This document shows positions 45,432 through 57,841 of a DNA stretch of 64,000 nucleotides, piece by piece (the stretch's first letter is position 1; each line of letters starts with the position of its first letter). This DNA is from Roridomyces roridus (Eukaryota; Basidiomycota; Agaricomycetes; Agaricales; Mycenaceae), in NCBI GenBank assembly GCA_029378245.1, contig JARKIF010000004.1, forward strand, positions 248,001-312,000, read 5' to 3'. The position numbers and the translations under genes are program-made. The notes under the pieces were generated by a model. It was given only the letters and a program-made list of their open reading frames with translations. It searched no databases and was not told the origin of the DNA.

Positions 45432-46001
45432 ATGGTCTTGAAACTCCACAGTGGTCATCATCCAGGCGGCGGTAATGGTATCGTCGGCCTCGTGTTGGCT
45501 GAAAAGCAAATCCCTTTCGAGCTCGTCCACGTCGACATGGCCGCCAAGGAACACAAGACGCCCGAACATCTCGCCAAGCAGCCATTCGGACAGGTTCCAT
45601 ACATCGTGCGTACACGTCAGCTGAACGTGGACGAGGTGGCGCTTGCCGGCTACGTCGAAGAGCTGAGGGAGAAGCTCAAGGTGTACGATGTCATCTTGGG
45701 CAAGCAGAAATACGTCGCCGGAGATGTGAGTCGTCTTCTTCTTCAAAAGGTCTTGAACTTGACTTGGGCATCGCAGGAGTTCACCCTCGCCGACATCTTC
45801 CACTTGATGTACATGCCAATGGTGGTCTCCAATGGAATCGACGTGGTGACGACTTCGGGGCCCAATGTCGCCAGGTGAGTCGGTCGTCAGAGGTCCCTTC
45901 TTCGGCTCACGGGATGGCTTTTAAGGTGGTGGAACGAGCTTGTGACGCGGCCGTCGTGGGTGAAGCTCCAAGCTGAGGGTGTTCAGAGCATTCCCAAGTG
46001 A
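45432..46001 (+). CDS. Glutathione S-transferase-like protein with central deletion
   Basis: Three exons (45432-45725, 45777-45874, 45926-46001) give only 155 residues, about 60 short of fungal phi-like GSTs. The N-terminal thioredoxin-like half reads MVLKLHSGHHPGGG, then EKQIPFELVHVDM and KQPFGQVPYI. The text then jumps to helices of the C-terminal domain (LKVYDVILGKQKYVAGDEFTLADIFHL, NVARWWNELVTRPSW). Missing is the segment with the conserved ESRAI glutathione-binding turn and following helices. The serine-containing active-site loop is also changed to a His/Gly stretch. Splice sites and frame are intact, so a short protein could be made, but GST activity is doubtful. Could be a recently dead gene. 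Confidence 0.7.
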
Positions 46002-47551
46002 AGGGAATGTATCATGGGAAAATTACCGAGTCTGTATCTATCCGCTTATATAGAAAACTCAATGCCTGCGCGCCATATTCGTTTGAGATGGCGACACCGC
46101 AACAACGCGGCTCATTCGCGGGATCTCGCTCGGTTGTTGAGAGTCTTCAAACGGTAATGAAACCAGCAGCCGAGTCCGTATTGACCGTGTACCTCGTGCG
46201 ATTCTGAACTGAGGATGAAAGAGCGGCGACAAGAAGCACACGAAAGGATGAGTCATGTTCGGTCCGATTTGATCGGATTGTGACTTGTTCACAAAGTCCG
46301 AGATTTGGAATAACCGCAGAACCGTCATCGTGATGGCGGTGCTACGGTGTTCTCACGGTGCGGCAGCCATCACGGCCAGCAGACACTCTTGATACAGCTT
46401 GGCTCACCCCGCCGCACCCCGCCTTGTGTACTTCGCTGTGAAATACACATCCTGAATTCATGCATATAAGAACAAGAAGTCTATCTACTCTGTAAGTAAT
46501 GACATCGGGCCTGGAACGTTCCGAACGACCACGGAGCGACAAATACTGGCAATCGGCAGCAGCAGCACACGCGAGGGTCCGATGCCTTGCGCGCAGCAAC
46601 GAAGGGCAGACGAATGGGAGGGAAGGGGTGCATGAGCAGCCGCGGGCTGGTGCTATGGTCCCATGGATGCCAATGGCGAGCGCAATATTTGCGGCGAATC
46701 ACGATACTGGGGAAAGCGACGTGGTGCGCTGGTGAAGGCCGTATATGACGTGTACGATGCTGACGGCAGTGGGACTGTAGGCGTGCCGTGAGTCGGGCAA
46801 CAAGTCAACGACGGCGAGGGTGCAAAGGTCGAGATGATGCTCGACTCGTGACGTGGCGTCGGCGGGCGTCTGGTGTGTAAGGCTGAGGACGTTGAGGATG
46901 GCGACAGAGGAGTGAGCTAGACAACTGTGGGTGGCGGGGACGAGGACGGCGACAGCAACGCTGAGACTGGAAAGGAGCTGGCCCTCCATGATCCGTGATG
47001 GGATCACCACCGAGATCACTGAGACAACCGGGATCACCACCCCGGTTCTGCGGTTATCCCAATTCCCGGACGCTCTCCACTTGTTCATGTTCTCCAAATC
47101 CCAAGACTCCCTTTAGATTCTGAGCCAAGAGTTTCTGTGCACCGCGTCAAAGAAGGATTGCTTTCACAGATTGGTCCACTCACGAGTACGTGCATCTTGT
47201 CTAGTATGCCATACGCCCAGACGAGGTGGAGCTTGAGATAAGTACTGGTTGTACCCGCCCTTGACCCGCCCGAAGGTGTAGGCTCCGACATCCGCTGGCA
47301 GACATGGGATGCCGGTGCTCACGATTGTAGTAGTAAGTCGCTCGTCGTTGAGACATGCTGATGGGTTGAAGAGGCGGCCCTGGGTCGAAGGACGGCGGGA
47401 ATGGAAGGAGCAAAAGACCACGGACGGCCGCGGCGATCAAACGCAGCAGAATGTTTCCGTCTTTGATTATTTGAATCTCGGCACTGGTTGCTCTAGAATG
47501 ATGATGATAGTAGAATCTACTAGCGTTACAAGAAATTACACGACAACCACC
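46002..47551. other. 1.5 kb intergenic region
   Basis: No gene recognised. About 46240-46345 resembles 49505-49590: GAGTCATGTT, a GTCCGAT/ATCGGA hairpin and a CACCGT-type palindrome, so it may be a diverged repeat. The rest has short frames only. Confidence 0.4.
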
Positions 47552-48800
47552 TCAATCGAAACTGTAACAATGAACCCCGAGGGCCTCGAATTGCGCCACC
47601 ATATCCTTCATCACGTCCTTCAGCACGTCCTCCTCACTCTTCCCCGTACCAATTTTAAGCCTCGCCCCCCACATCGGATGCGCCTGATACTCCGGACTCT
47701 GGGCGTCCACAAATAGCTCCATAACTTCCTGGTTCATGTCCACCCACCCAATCGTCATAAGCTTCCGAGCCCACTCACTCGCACTCTGGGCATCGCTCAT
47801 CACAACACACACAGCCATCCCAGCTGATAGAACATCCCAGTACCGGGACATACTCTCCATCCCCTCGCGTTCGATAATTTCCACCTGCCGACGGCACTCT
47901 TCGAAGATCAGGGCTTCAGACCCCGGCGGGTCGGACAGCCACGAAGGGGAGGCGGGTTTCGAGTTGGACTGTTTGAGATCAGCACGACGCGCGTCGGATT
48001 CGGGGTCCTTGCAGGCACGACAGGTGCAAACAAAGTCGTATGGCTTGAGCAGCTCGTTGCGCTCCGCCGTCGAACCGTCGATCGGGATATACTGGTGCGT
48101 GAGCTCATCGTCTGCCGCAAGGTCGCGCACGGCGAAGATGGAACGAAAACGTGGAGACATTCCACTCCGTCTTGACGTTGGGACAGCAACTGAAGAACGT
48201 TGTAGGTGCAGATGAAAGGAAAGGAAAGGAGAAATACACACCTGTGATTGATGCGCGAAATAGTATCGCACACCCCCGTGCACATTGCAGTTACACCCTT
48301 CAAATCCGGGCGCAACCCTTTGATACCCAGCCCATTCGTCCGAAAAATCCCGGTGAGAGGCCCCGAGCCGTCCTCGAGATGGCTATTCATCAACGCCATA
48401 TACGCCGCCTTGTCCTCATCGCCGATCTGCTTCACACCGACCGCCAGAATGTCCTCAAACTGGTCGAGGCTAGATGTAGGTAGCCACTGCGCAGCCACGA
48501 GGAGCGGCCGCTCGCTGAAAATGAGCTCACCAGCCTCGATTACGCGGCTCGCAAAGACCCCAAGCCCCTTCCCCGGCGCTTCCCCCACGCGGACGGGCGA
48601 GTTCCGCTCAAGCGAATTGACCATGGGCTGCGGGAAGCCAGGAAGTTCCTGCATCAGCACCTCTTTGCTCCCTGGATGAAATATACACTCGGTCGTAGGC
48701 TCCCCAGGCGCTGAATCCGAGACGAAGGGCACCCTCATATAGCTGATCGCACCCGGCTTCGGGTCATAGTCCTTGGGTTCCTCTAAGATGCCCTGGCTTG
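47552..48800 (-). pseudogene. SET-domain protein, tandem copy 1, frameshifted
   Basis: Minus-strand exons 48242-48782 and 47552-48189 match the intact copy at 49728-51117. SET motifs: GLGVFASRVIEAGELIFSERPLLV, SRINHSCCPN across a 52 nt intron, ELTHQYIPIDGS and the post-SET CTCRACKDP. Rel. to copy 2, two bases are missing near 48140 (before AVRDLAADDE), which shifts the frame between the NHSC motif and the rest of SET. The first exon is also unclear: its in-frame 5' end has no ATG before a 20 bp inverted repeat (about 48878-48897 and 48972-48991). I therefore call it a pseudogene, though an unusual splice could rescue it. Such proteins methylate lysines of histones or other proteins. Confidence 0.65.
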
Positions 48801-48877
48801 AGCGTGCACACACACTACTTGACGGATCGCAGCTCACCGACGTTCTGCTTAGCGTGGTTTGCACTGCCAATCGGACT

Positions 48878-48992
48878 GGGAACGGCGACAGGAGCTAAAG
48901 ACCTATTGAGCACAGGCGAATTGGCAGCGAGTCGGGACGTCACGTACCTGCGGGGGAGTCCAGAGGACCTGCTTTAGCTCCTGTCGCCGTTG
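48878..48992. repeat. Inverted repeat at the 5' end of the SET copy 1
   Basis: AACGGCGACAGGAGCTAAAG occurs at about 48878-48897 and in complement at about 48972-48991, a hairpin-capable pair with a 75 bp loop. One arm lies in the expected first exon. Confidence 0.6.
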
Positions 48993-49727
48993 TCAGTGCC
49001 AATCTTGTAGACGATGGGAGAGGAAGAGAGAGGTTGGTGGGCGTCAAGGCAGCTAGCTTCTCAGCCCGAATCAGACAGCTCTTTTGTTGTCCATTTATGG
49101 CTGCGCAGTTGTAGAAACGTGCCCGGCTCGAACCTTAAGCTTCGAGGCAACTGGCATCCGCGCCCATAGGTATTGGGCGCCAATTGCAGATCTGAGATGA
49201 GGCGCCGGCACTGTGTGCGGCTACTGTACTATTTCAACCGTAAGTTCAGTCACACGTCACAGCCAACCTTTTTTGATGTGTGCAAAAATCGCCATAATTC
49301 AAAAGAAATTTTTTCGGCCTTCTCGGTCGAAAAATTACATAATTTTGATGAACTTACGGTTGAAATAGTACAGTAGTTCCACATCTCGAGTTCGAGGAGC
49401 AAAGCATTCTGAACAAGCCAAGTTGGGAGCCTAGAGAGGAAGAAAAGTCATGACGAGGGGTGCAACCTGGTGCAACTGAGAAGGCGCGCGCAGGGTTGAT
49501 GCAGAGCATGAGTCATGTTTCGTCCGATCAAATTGGACTCTGACTGGCGCTTTGGCGCCGCCACCGTAATCGTGGTGGCAATTTCTCTGAATCGTTCCAC
49601 TTGCACTCGCGGCTAGCGATGATCGTGAGGGAAGTCCCGGTGTTTTCGAATATTTCGTGTTACCGACTCAAATTTCGGTCATATTTTGGAACAAACGCTT
49701 GCAAGAATCTCGAGTCAGAGAAACACC
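48993..49727. other. Spacer between the two SET genes
   Basis: No gene. Holds the MITE at 49224-49373 and a repeat-like palindromic stretch at 49505-49590. Confidence 0.5.
49224..49373. mobile_element. 150 bp TA-flanked MITE (family with 61540)
   Basis: Terminal inverted repeats of about 26 bp: CTGTACTATTTCAACCGTAA at the left, perfect complement at the right. Flanked by TA at 49222-49223 and 49374-49375. No coding capacity; the interior includes GTCACAGCCAA, which is shared with the element at 61540-61780. Structure fits a Tc1/mariner-type MITE. Confidence 0.85.
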
Positions 49728-51117
49728 TCAATGCGGCAAATTAACTACAGACCCAATCCCCATCTCCGCCAATTTAACCATCACGTCGAAGCCGACCCCA
49801 CCGTCGATCTTCTTCCGCCACACGGGATGCGCCTTGTACGCCCGACTCTTAGGGTCCACGAACGACTCAATATCCTTCGGGACCTTGTCCACCCACCGAA
49901 TCCTCGCAAGCTTCCGAGCCCACTCACTCGCGCTCTGCGCATCTCCCAAGGCCACACACGCGACGAACCCAGCAACTGAGACCTGAAAGTACCGAGACGT
50001 ACCCTGCATCCCCTCACGCTCCAGTATATCCATCTGCCGACGGCATTCAGGAAGAAGTTTGCTATCGGCCTGCGGCGCATTGCCGGAGAGCCACGCAGGG
50101 ATGATCATGCTGGGAGGGTAGCTCTTCTTGAGATTGGCCCGACGGGCGTCGGATTCGGGGTCTTTGCAAGAAGGACAGGCGCAGATAAAGTCGTAGGGCT
50201 TGAGTTGCTCGTTGCGCTCCGCCGTCGAGCCCTCAATCGGGCAATACTGGTAGGTGAGCTCTTCGTCTGCTGCGATATCGCGCACGGCAAACACTTGGAA
50301 GGAGAAGGTGAGCATATTCCAGTGCGCTGTGACGTTTCGGGAGCAACTGGAGAAGGTTGTAGGTACACACGAAACGAGAAAATGTGGGACACTCACCTAT
50401 GATTCAAACGCGAGACCAGATTGCCCACCCCACTGCAAAATGCCGTTGCATCTCCCTTCTTCAGCTCCGGGCGCAACCCTTCGATGCCCAGCCCATTCGT
50501 CCGATAAATCCCGGCGAGAGGCCCCGAGCCATCCTCCAGATGGCTATTCTTCAACGCCATATAAGCCGCCTTGTCCTCATCGCTCATCCGGTCCACAGCA
50601 ACAGCGAGCATCTTCTCCAGCTGGTTGAGGCTAGACTGGGACTTCTGCTCGCGCGTCCAGCTCGCCCGAAGAGCCGTGGGTAGGGCCTGCCCACCCACGA
50701 GGAGGGGCCGCTCGCTGAAGATGAGCTCACCAGCCTTGATTCCTCGCGTCGCGAAAACCCCAAGCCCCATCCCCGACGCTTCCTTTACCACAACGGGCGA
50801 TTTCTTCCCGACACGCTTCACCATGGGCTGCGGGAAGCCAGAGAGGCCCATCAGCACTTCCTTGCTCCCTGGATGGAATATACACTCCGTCGTATGCTCC
50901 CCGGGCAGGGCCTTGTCGAAGGGCACCGTGGTGTGGACGATCATACCCTGGGCCTGGATTTCGCGTTCTAAGAGAGCCACATCCTCATCAAAGCCCTCAG
51001 GTAACTCTGCGCGCCATTCCGTCAGCTTGAGTGCAGAAATCAAGCAGATCGCAGCTCACCGACGTTCTGCTTGCCGATAGCGAGCCTACCCAAGCCGGCC
51101 CTCGGTATCTCTGTCAT
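49728..51117 (-). CDS. SET-domain protein, tandem copy 2 (intact)
   Basis: Three exons (51060-51117, 50397-51006, 49728-50346) give 428 residues. Start ATG at 51117 (MTEIPRAGLGRLAIGKQNV) is joined by a 53 nt intron. SET motifs: GMGLGVFATRGIKAGELIFSERP, LNHSCSRN formed across a 50 nt intron, ELTYQYCPIEGS, and post-SET cysteines CACPSCKDP. NHSC holds the catalytic core of the SAM-binding knot. The residue after the cysteine is SRN rather than the usual SPN. Fungal SET proteins of this stand-alone type have unproven substrates. The tandem copy at 47552 is its closest relative in the window and is broken. Confidence 0.85.
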
Positions 51118-51740
51118 GCGTCGGGTGGAGCCCAGAAAGTACCGGATCGCAACTCACCGCCTAAATCGATGCCAGGACTGGGAGTGGCCGCAGGGGCTGA
51201 AGATACGGTGAGCGGGCCATGTAAGCGAAGTCGAGATGACACCCACTCGTGGAGGGGCCCTGAGGGTGCACTTTCGGCTTGGAGCTGTTCAGGAAACCGC
51301 GCTTCATGATCTTGAAGATGAGGAGAGAAGAAGAGGGAGGTGGTGGGCGTCAAGGAAGCAGAAGGCCTTTTGTTGTCCAAGGTTGTCCATTGACGTCGCG
51401 CATCAAGAAACGTGAGGCGTGCCGCGTGCCGCGTCCAGGCATCGGAGAGGTCCGCGTAGGCTCGTGACCATCCGGTTCTATTACGTGATGAGCAAGCTCG
51501 ATCACTGAACCGGCTGGGAAACTCGGAGCCGTGACATGGGGGGTAACGCGTTGCGTGACAACGACTTAGAAATTTTCGTCGATTGGCCTCCTACTCTCCC
51601 TTGTCCCAGCTCCCTAGCTTTACTTGGACCCCATGTACACATTCAATATACACAAGTGACTCATTTATATCTCCGATTTGGCCATCCAAGGCCACAGAGT
51701 GGTGGGTTAGATGATTTTTTCCCCCGGCTGCCCACCCAAG
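51118..51740. other. Upstream region of SET copy 2
   Basis: About 620 bp without a recognised gene. A short stretch near 51140 repeats the start of the first intron of the SET gene (CACCGNNGTTC-type). Confidence 0.4.
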
Positions 51741-52156
51741 CAGTGTTTCTTCTTAAGCCCTTATTAAGGGTAATTTCGGTAGCTAAGGGTTAATTAAGGC
51801 TTAAGGCCTTAATTAAGGGCTCCATTTTAAGGGCTTAACATCAATCTGAATGCAAATTTTCTCAGGCCCTAGGGCAACAAACTTGCACCAAACCGTCAAA
51901 TATGATGAACCTGAGGTGTGAGCAGCTCTCCCGGATGGTCTGGCAGGGGTCTGGCACTGTTGAGGACATGGTCGGAGCCCCTTGATCAACTGCTTTCCGC
52001 AACAGTGCCGGTTGCCGAAGACTTGATTCGATCATTGTTGGGATCATTAACCCTTAATAAGGCCTTAACATGAGTTCCTCCCGACACTAAGCCTTAATTA
52101 AGGGGCCCTTATTAAGGGTTAATCTTGCTAACCCTTAACATTAAGAAGAAACACTG
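51741..52156. mobile_element. hAT-like MITE, 416 bp
   Basis: Begins CAGTGTTTCTTCTTAA and ends with the exact complement; flanked by a perfect 8 bp direct repeat CACCCAAG (51733-51740 and 52157-52164). Subterminal parts are dense in AAGGGTTAA/TTAATTAAGG motifs on both strands, which can fold into hairpins. No coding capacity. TIR start and target-site length indicate the hAT superfamily, but a different family from the one at 34931. Confidence 0.9.
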
Positions 52157-52164
52157 CACCCAAG

Positions 52165-52936
52165 AAATCTGCTGAGATGGAGCCGAGGCGGGGTATTCTC
52201 ACATGGGGAAGCCATCAGGAGTGTATTTTGAGTCTTTTCAGAGTGATTTTAGACGAGGCCTCGACATTGCCTCGGAGTGCGCTGCAGATTCAAGGCGGAA
52301 TGCCTGAAATTTTCTAAGTCCACCGCTTACAAATCATGACCCTGCCAAACAGGTGCCCGAGTTCCCCAGTCCGTCAGATCCGAATATCCGCCACGACCAA
52401 ACTTTGCCCAAACACCCCCGATTAGGACATTCATCACCAAACATCGAACAAACACACATATTGTGGCGATATTCGGATTCTGACGGAACTGGTAGCGAGT
52501 CTAAGGTCCGCGGCCAGTTCCACGCTGCGAGTCCGAAGATCGAAACGTTCTGAAGCAGACAAGTCGAGATCAGAGGGCCTGAGGGAGAGGGATACGGCAG
52601 CAGAATGCGTGAGTCACTTATTTGCCGATCAGATCGGACATTGTTCTCCGATCCGAAACTTCCAACCCGAGCTGTACGTGCCCATTCTACTGTTCCTTAA
52701 ATCCACAAAATGGCGCAACGTGGCGGTACTGGCTCACTTTATCACCACCACTTCGAGTCATCCCACCACCGATACAGGGTACGAGGTAAACGACTCCAAA
52801 CGTCGAAGCGCTCGGAAGGCAGGTCGTCCACATCCCTTCGCCGGTCTCAAGATCATTATTTCCATTCGTGTGGAGATGACAGTGAATACCCCAACAGACT
52901 ATGATCAAACCGCTCGAATCTTTGAAAAAATACGTA
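52165..52936. other. Downstream region of the rhamnosidase
   Basis: About 770 bp; no gene recognised. Short frames at 52609-52959 have no motif. Confidence 0.4.
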
Positions 52937-55257
52937 CTACAAGCTGCGTGAAATTGTAAAGTTCCCGCCCTTCAGCTCCACCAAATTGCTTGACATTGGT
53001 TGAGCTTTCTTATTGACCGTTATGGGCCCAGTCCCAGGCACGGTCACCACTCCCTGCGTCCCTTCCGGCGTCTGAATATCCATAGTCAAAGTATTACCCG
53101 TGGCCGTCCATTTGACGCCAAAGAATCCCAACCCGGTGCTAATCCCACCCTCGGCAGACGGAAGCCCGCTCAGCACCGGCGCTATGGTCCATGTCGCGCC
53201 TTGAACAGAGGTGAGCTGGATGCCGAGGACGTAGAAGGACAAGGCAGGAGTCGGTCCTGTGGCCCATCCGTGCGCATGGCTGGTGAAGGTGTGATAAAAA
53301 TTATACCCCGCTGCCGAGCGATATCTAGCAATTTTGAGTAAATAAAGAGCTCCGTGCGCCGTCTCACTCACCCTAAAGATCCGTTCTTCGTAAACCCTTC
53401 CAGGAGCGTCGACTGTACGCTCAGATTCGTGTAGAGCATGTAGCCCCATTCACGCTCTAGCAAATCAATTGCGCGCTCCCCTTCGCCAGCGATGAAATGC
53501 GCTTGCAGCTCAAATCCACCTACAAATGGAATAATGGTATCATTGAGCTCCGGGCTAAGCGGTCCAATCTTCCACCTGATCAGCCATGGTTGTTGATGCA
53601 GAAAAGCGAACGTACATCCGTCCAGAACTGCGTGAGTCCTTTACTAATGGCTTTATTCTGCGCGTCCGAGGTGGTGAGGTTGAACAGAATGGCGAGCGAA
53701 TTCCCATCTTGTGGGTGAATGCTCTCGGGATTGTCGTTGTCGCGGAACAGTCCGGCGCTGGCGTCCCACAGGATGGTGTTGTACGCTGCTTTGATGGCAG
53801 TTGCGTTGGCAAGGCACGCGGCAGCGAGGGAGGTCTGGCCGAGATTCGTTGCAAGGTCGGCGGTAGTTATCAATGTCTGTTGAACTGGTGAGTCCACACG
53901 GCAAAAAACGAAGGAATGAACAAGACCGACGCGATACAAAAGAGCGTTAAACGCCGAATTATGGCCCGCCCCTCCATCCCTACCCCAATCATTCTGGAAC
54001 GCAGTCGGCACGTCCGCCAATCCTGTCTCGTCCACCTGGCTCTCCAAAAACGCGAGTGCCCGGGTGTAATTCGCCCACACGGTCTTCACGAACTCCAAAT
54101 CGCCCGTATACAGAAAGTAGTTGTGCGTTCCGATGAGAGACCATGCGATGTATGTGTCGCTGCCGTGCGCGTTGATCGGGGGAGCGGAGTATTGCAGAGC
54201 GCCGGTAACGGGGTCCTGGGTGGTGAACATGACGGTGAGTGAATTCTTGGTTGGTTCCAGGTCGTTGAGTGCGACGAGTTCGGTGTGTGTTGAAATACCG
54301 CAGTCTCCTGGCCAGATGTTTCTGTGTAATATCGACGCTCAGCGTTGGTCCCTCGATTTTGTTGGAACATACATACCGGTCTCGTTTGGCACCGTCGACG
54401 AGAATTGGACCGTCTACAGGGCCACCCGACGCGTTAGTCGCCCATGAACCTGGTGACCCGGTTCAAATTTATCCAAACTGGATAATCCTTGACTCACCAA
54501 CAGGACAAGGCTGCTGCCGAGACTGGTGAGAATCGATTGTGTTCATTTGAACCGTATACGCCCCTTTGAAATCTCAGTCAACAACCGAGTTCAGGGACTC
54601 GGATGGAACACGCACCAGCATACCAAATCTTGGTTAAAAAATTCACATCATGAAAACCCGGATCCGGCGCAAAGAAATAACCCGGGTATGCTCTCAAATC
54701 ATCCCAGTGCGGCATGAAAGTCACGGACAACGAGATGTTGGAGATGGTGAGGTGGTCCTCGACGATCGTAAGGAAACGGAAGCCGCCTCGCTGTTGTCCG
54801 ATTGTCTGCGTGAGGAGACCTTTCGTAAGAGGCGCCCGGAAAGATTGGATGCCGTCGGTATTGTTCAAGCAGGAGTCGTCCGAGGCATTTGGGTTGATGA
54901 ATTCGGCGGATTCGGTGAAGGAGAATGAAAATTGGGAGGAGGGGGTTGCGGAGTCGATCGTGAGGGAGAGAATACCGCCGACCTAGATACTCGCCAGTCA
55001 ACATGCGTGTCGAATAAGTATTGGATACGTACTTCTTTTCCCCAGTCGAGAACCACGTACGAGCTGTTGCCGGTAAACGTTGCTTGGGCTTCAGAATCCT
55101 GAACTAAACCTTCGGCGCCTTGGACAGTGCCGCTAATGGAGCGGATGGAGACGGGTTTAACGATTCTCGAGGCTGGTGCATAATTGAACGCGTCCCATGG
55201 GCCGCTTGGGGCGAGGGCCGCACAGAGTGGGATGAGAGATATGAGATGCAGCAACAT
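52937..55257 (-). CDS. Secreted GH78 alpha-L-rhamnosidase
   Basis: Eight exons (55033-55257, 54616-54982, 54498-54563, 54377-54413, 53931-54321, 53616-53876, 53372-53568, 52937-53324) join in one frame to 643 residues. The signal peptide is MLLHLISLIPLCAALA. The six-hairpin catalytic domain shows KIWYAGAYTVQ, the family hallmark DGAKRDRNIWPGD (across an intron), HGSDTYIAW, QNDWGRDGGAGHN, LLEREWGYML and SHAHGWATGP. The enzyme releases terminal L-rhamnose from plant glycosides and pectin (rhamnogalacturonan). No lesion seen. It fits with the carboxylesterase and CBM1 protein as part of a plant-matter secretome. Confidence 0.9.
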
Positions 55258-57841
55258 TGGGGGGTTAGAACGAATACCTGGCCTGAATTTATGTGAATGT
55301 GGTGGGAGCGCACGTCATAAGAAGTCGGGAGAGCAGATCAAGTGATTCTTGAGAATCTGTGAGACAGGCTCAACGGCCAGCTAGAGTTGCTCGATGTTTG
55401 GATGGAGATGCTGGGGTCATCGTCACTTCCCCGAACGGCAATAATCTGAAGAGATATTGACCTTGAAAATGTCAGAAAATGCATGCCGGAGGTGGCTACT
55501 AGAGCCAACGAGGCTCAGGATTGAGGAGACACTCGAGTGCGCAAATGGACGATAGTGCGACAGGGGACGTGGAAGTCAGGAAGATAGAAGGACTGATTCA
55601 TATCATACGTAGGCTGTACATCAAGTATACGGATACATACAATACGAACCGATGCAAATAAACCCAGTTCCTGACACTCCCACCTTTGCGAGGGAAGAAA
55701 GAATAGGAATGTGGTGAAAACCGGAAATGGAAGAATATTCTCCCGCCGAATCAGATAAGGGTGGGATCCCAAATTGTAACCCAAATGTGGTGCAAGTGTG
55801 AGAAGGAAGGAAAAAAATCCTCCCACCGAACCCAACACAAAATATGTTGGTGGTGATCCGACGTCAAAGGGACCGGAACAAACACCGCAGTCTCCAACAG
55901 TGTTGAGCCAGTGTTCAACAAACACAATGTTGCGGCAAGGAGGTGCCCAAGGCGATGCCAAAATAAAATCCAAAGGAGGAGACGCCGTCCGGAGAAAAAT
56001 GAGGACGGGATGGCGTGAAAAGAGAAATCAACAACGAGTGTGTGAGGGCTCCCACTGAGCGCAGGAAGCGAAGACGAGGGCAATGCGGCGGCCATACCAA
56101 AAACAGCCAAATGCCCCGGCAAATCTAGTGAGAACAACCAGCAGCGGTCTCCAACCACTGGTGCTCAATGCACAGAAAAACTGGTGCACCGAAAACAAAC
56201 CTGCAGTGCAGATGAGCTAGCACATGTCTCCAAATACTAGCTGTCGGAACCATAGGTCTGAGATGGAGATGTCGGCGACGAGTGCAAATTTGGTGTGCAC
56301 TGATGTCGATTGGAATGTGAAGACCAGGGCTCTCGAACTGGTCTTGCCGAATTGGTCTTCCGCAAACATGCGGCAGAGTGGGGACCCCTGAACCCCAAGG
56401 CTGATACAGCCCAAGAGGGATTTCCAGAGCACGACGGATGTCAATGCTCCCACCCAATCCAAGAGGTCAAAGCTGTGGAGGCAAAAATATCCCCGGGTAG
56501 AATGGCAGGGGGTGTTGAGCCTGGAATATCCATGGAGGACAGCAGCTGGATGGTGGTGGTAACAGTGAGCAGCGGGCAGGACACCCGGAAAGTCGTACAG
56601 GTGGTGAATCTGCATGCGCGCTTGGCGTGTGAAAATGCGGACCGTGCGGGCGCCCGGGATCATGACAATCCTATGAAGGCCGCTATTGGACAAAAGTATT
56701 TTGACCATGGTTTTTGGGTCCAAATCACCCAGATCTCGCGAGATTTCACCAAATCTGGCCAATTCTGATCAATTCCTGCCAGATCTGGCCAGATCTGATA
56801 AGACCGCTGATGCTCTCAACTTTGAAATCCGGCCAAATCTGAACCAACCCAGATTTCACCATTTCTGGCAGCACCAAAGGACTTTTCCACTGTGTAGACA
56901 TCCGCGTGGGTTGATCCAAGGTATTTGATCCTATCCCGATGCCAAGCCGCGGCAAACCCGGCTGATCCTTCCGGCATTGCTGATCGCCTCAAGGGCATCA
57001 CAGATCACGTCTGACACCGGCAATCAACTTCGTAGGCACCAAATGTTCTGCACACTGGCATCCCATCTCATCCGCGATCATAAAGTCGCCATTGGATGTG
57101 TTGAGACTCGGTTTCTCGGCGTACTCCCGCACCAAAATTTTGTATACATCGCCGAGGCGTCGGCATTTGTCAAGTTCAACATATGCATTGGTTCTCTACT
57201 TGGTATCTTATCTCAGATGTTACATATGTTCTCTCGGGGCAACACGGTAGCATCTCCCTTCGGATAACTTGAAATTGAACGGAGCTCCCCTGCCGCAGAT
57301 ACACCCTGAAATCGGCACCACCGGACTAGTACTCCCCGCCGCAAGCCACTCCTCTTACTCGCTCAGACTGGTGAACTCGGTAGCATCCCGGTCATAATTG
57401 AGGTGGTCATAATCGTGTCGTGTTGAGACTCGGAGGCAGTCGGCGAATAATTGGCCACCAAGTGGTGGAGGTCGCCGAGCCACTCGCAAGTTGATGGACA
57501 TTGCACGTGAGTTGAGGGTACATTATTTACGTAGGCAGCCGGCTGTAGATGGTGGGTAGACGGTCCGCGCCCCGTCTATCGCCACGCGGATACAGATTCT
57601 GGGGACGGGCCGGACGGTGTTGGTTCGACAGCGGGTGGAGGGAGCATCGGCCCATCTGTGGAGGCCATCTGCGGATGCGGCGGGCGAGAATGAACATCCG
57701 CCGTCGACGATACACAAATATACTCACAAGCAGCCCTAGCCGTGAAGTGCAGCCAAAGCCGCAGGCCCGCATTCTGTCCTCCGGGACGATCGAGTGTCAA
57801 GATGTTGATGAGCGGCAAGCGGGTTACGGGTACTTTTTGTG
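55258..57841. other. 2.6 kb region without recognised gene
   Basis: Upstream of the rhamnosidase and left of the large TIR element. Contains imperfect CCAGATCTG-type repeats at about 56725-56800. Open frames on the minus strand at 55515-56762 have no recognisable motif. Confidence 0.45.
56720..56860. repeat. Imperfect CCAGATCTG/AATCTGG repeats
   Basis: Several overlapping palindromic units (CCAGATCTC, AAATCTGGCC, CCAGATCTGG, CCAGATTTC) in 140 bp. Confidence 0.45.

Noticed and set aside
48130..48190. Intron rescuing SET copy 1
   Set aside because: Candidate GT-AG spans delete the conserved stretch before AVRDL or give the wrong frame.
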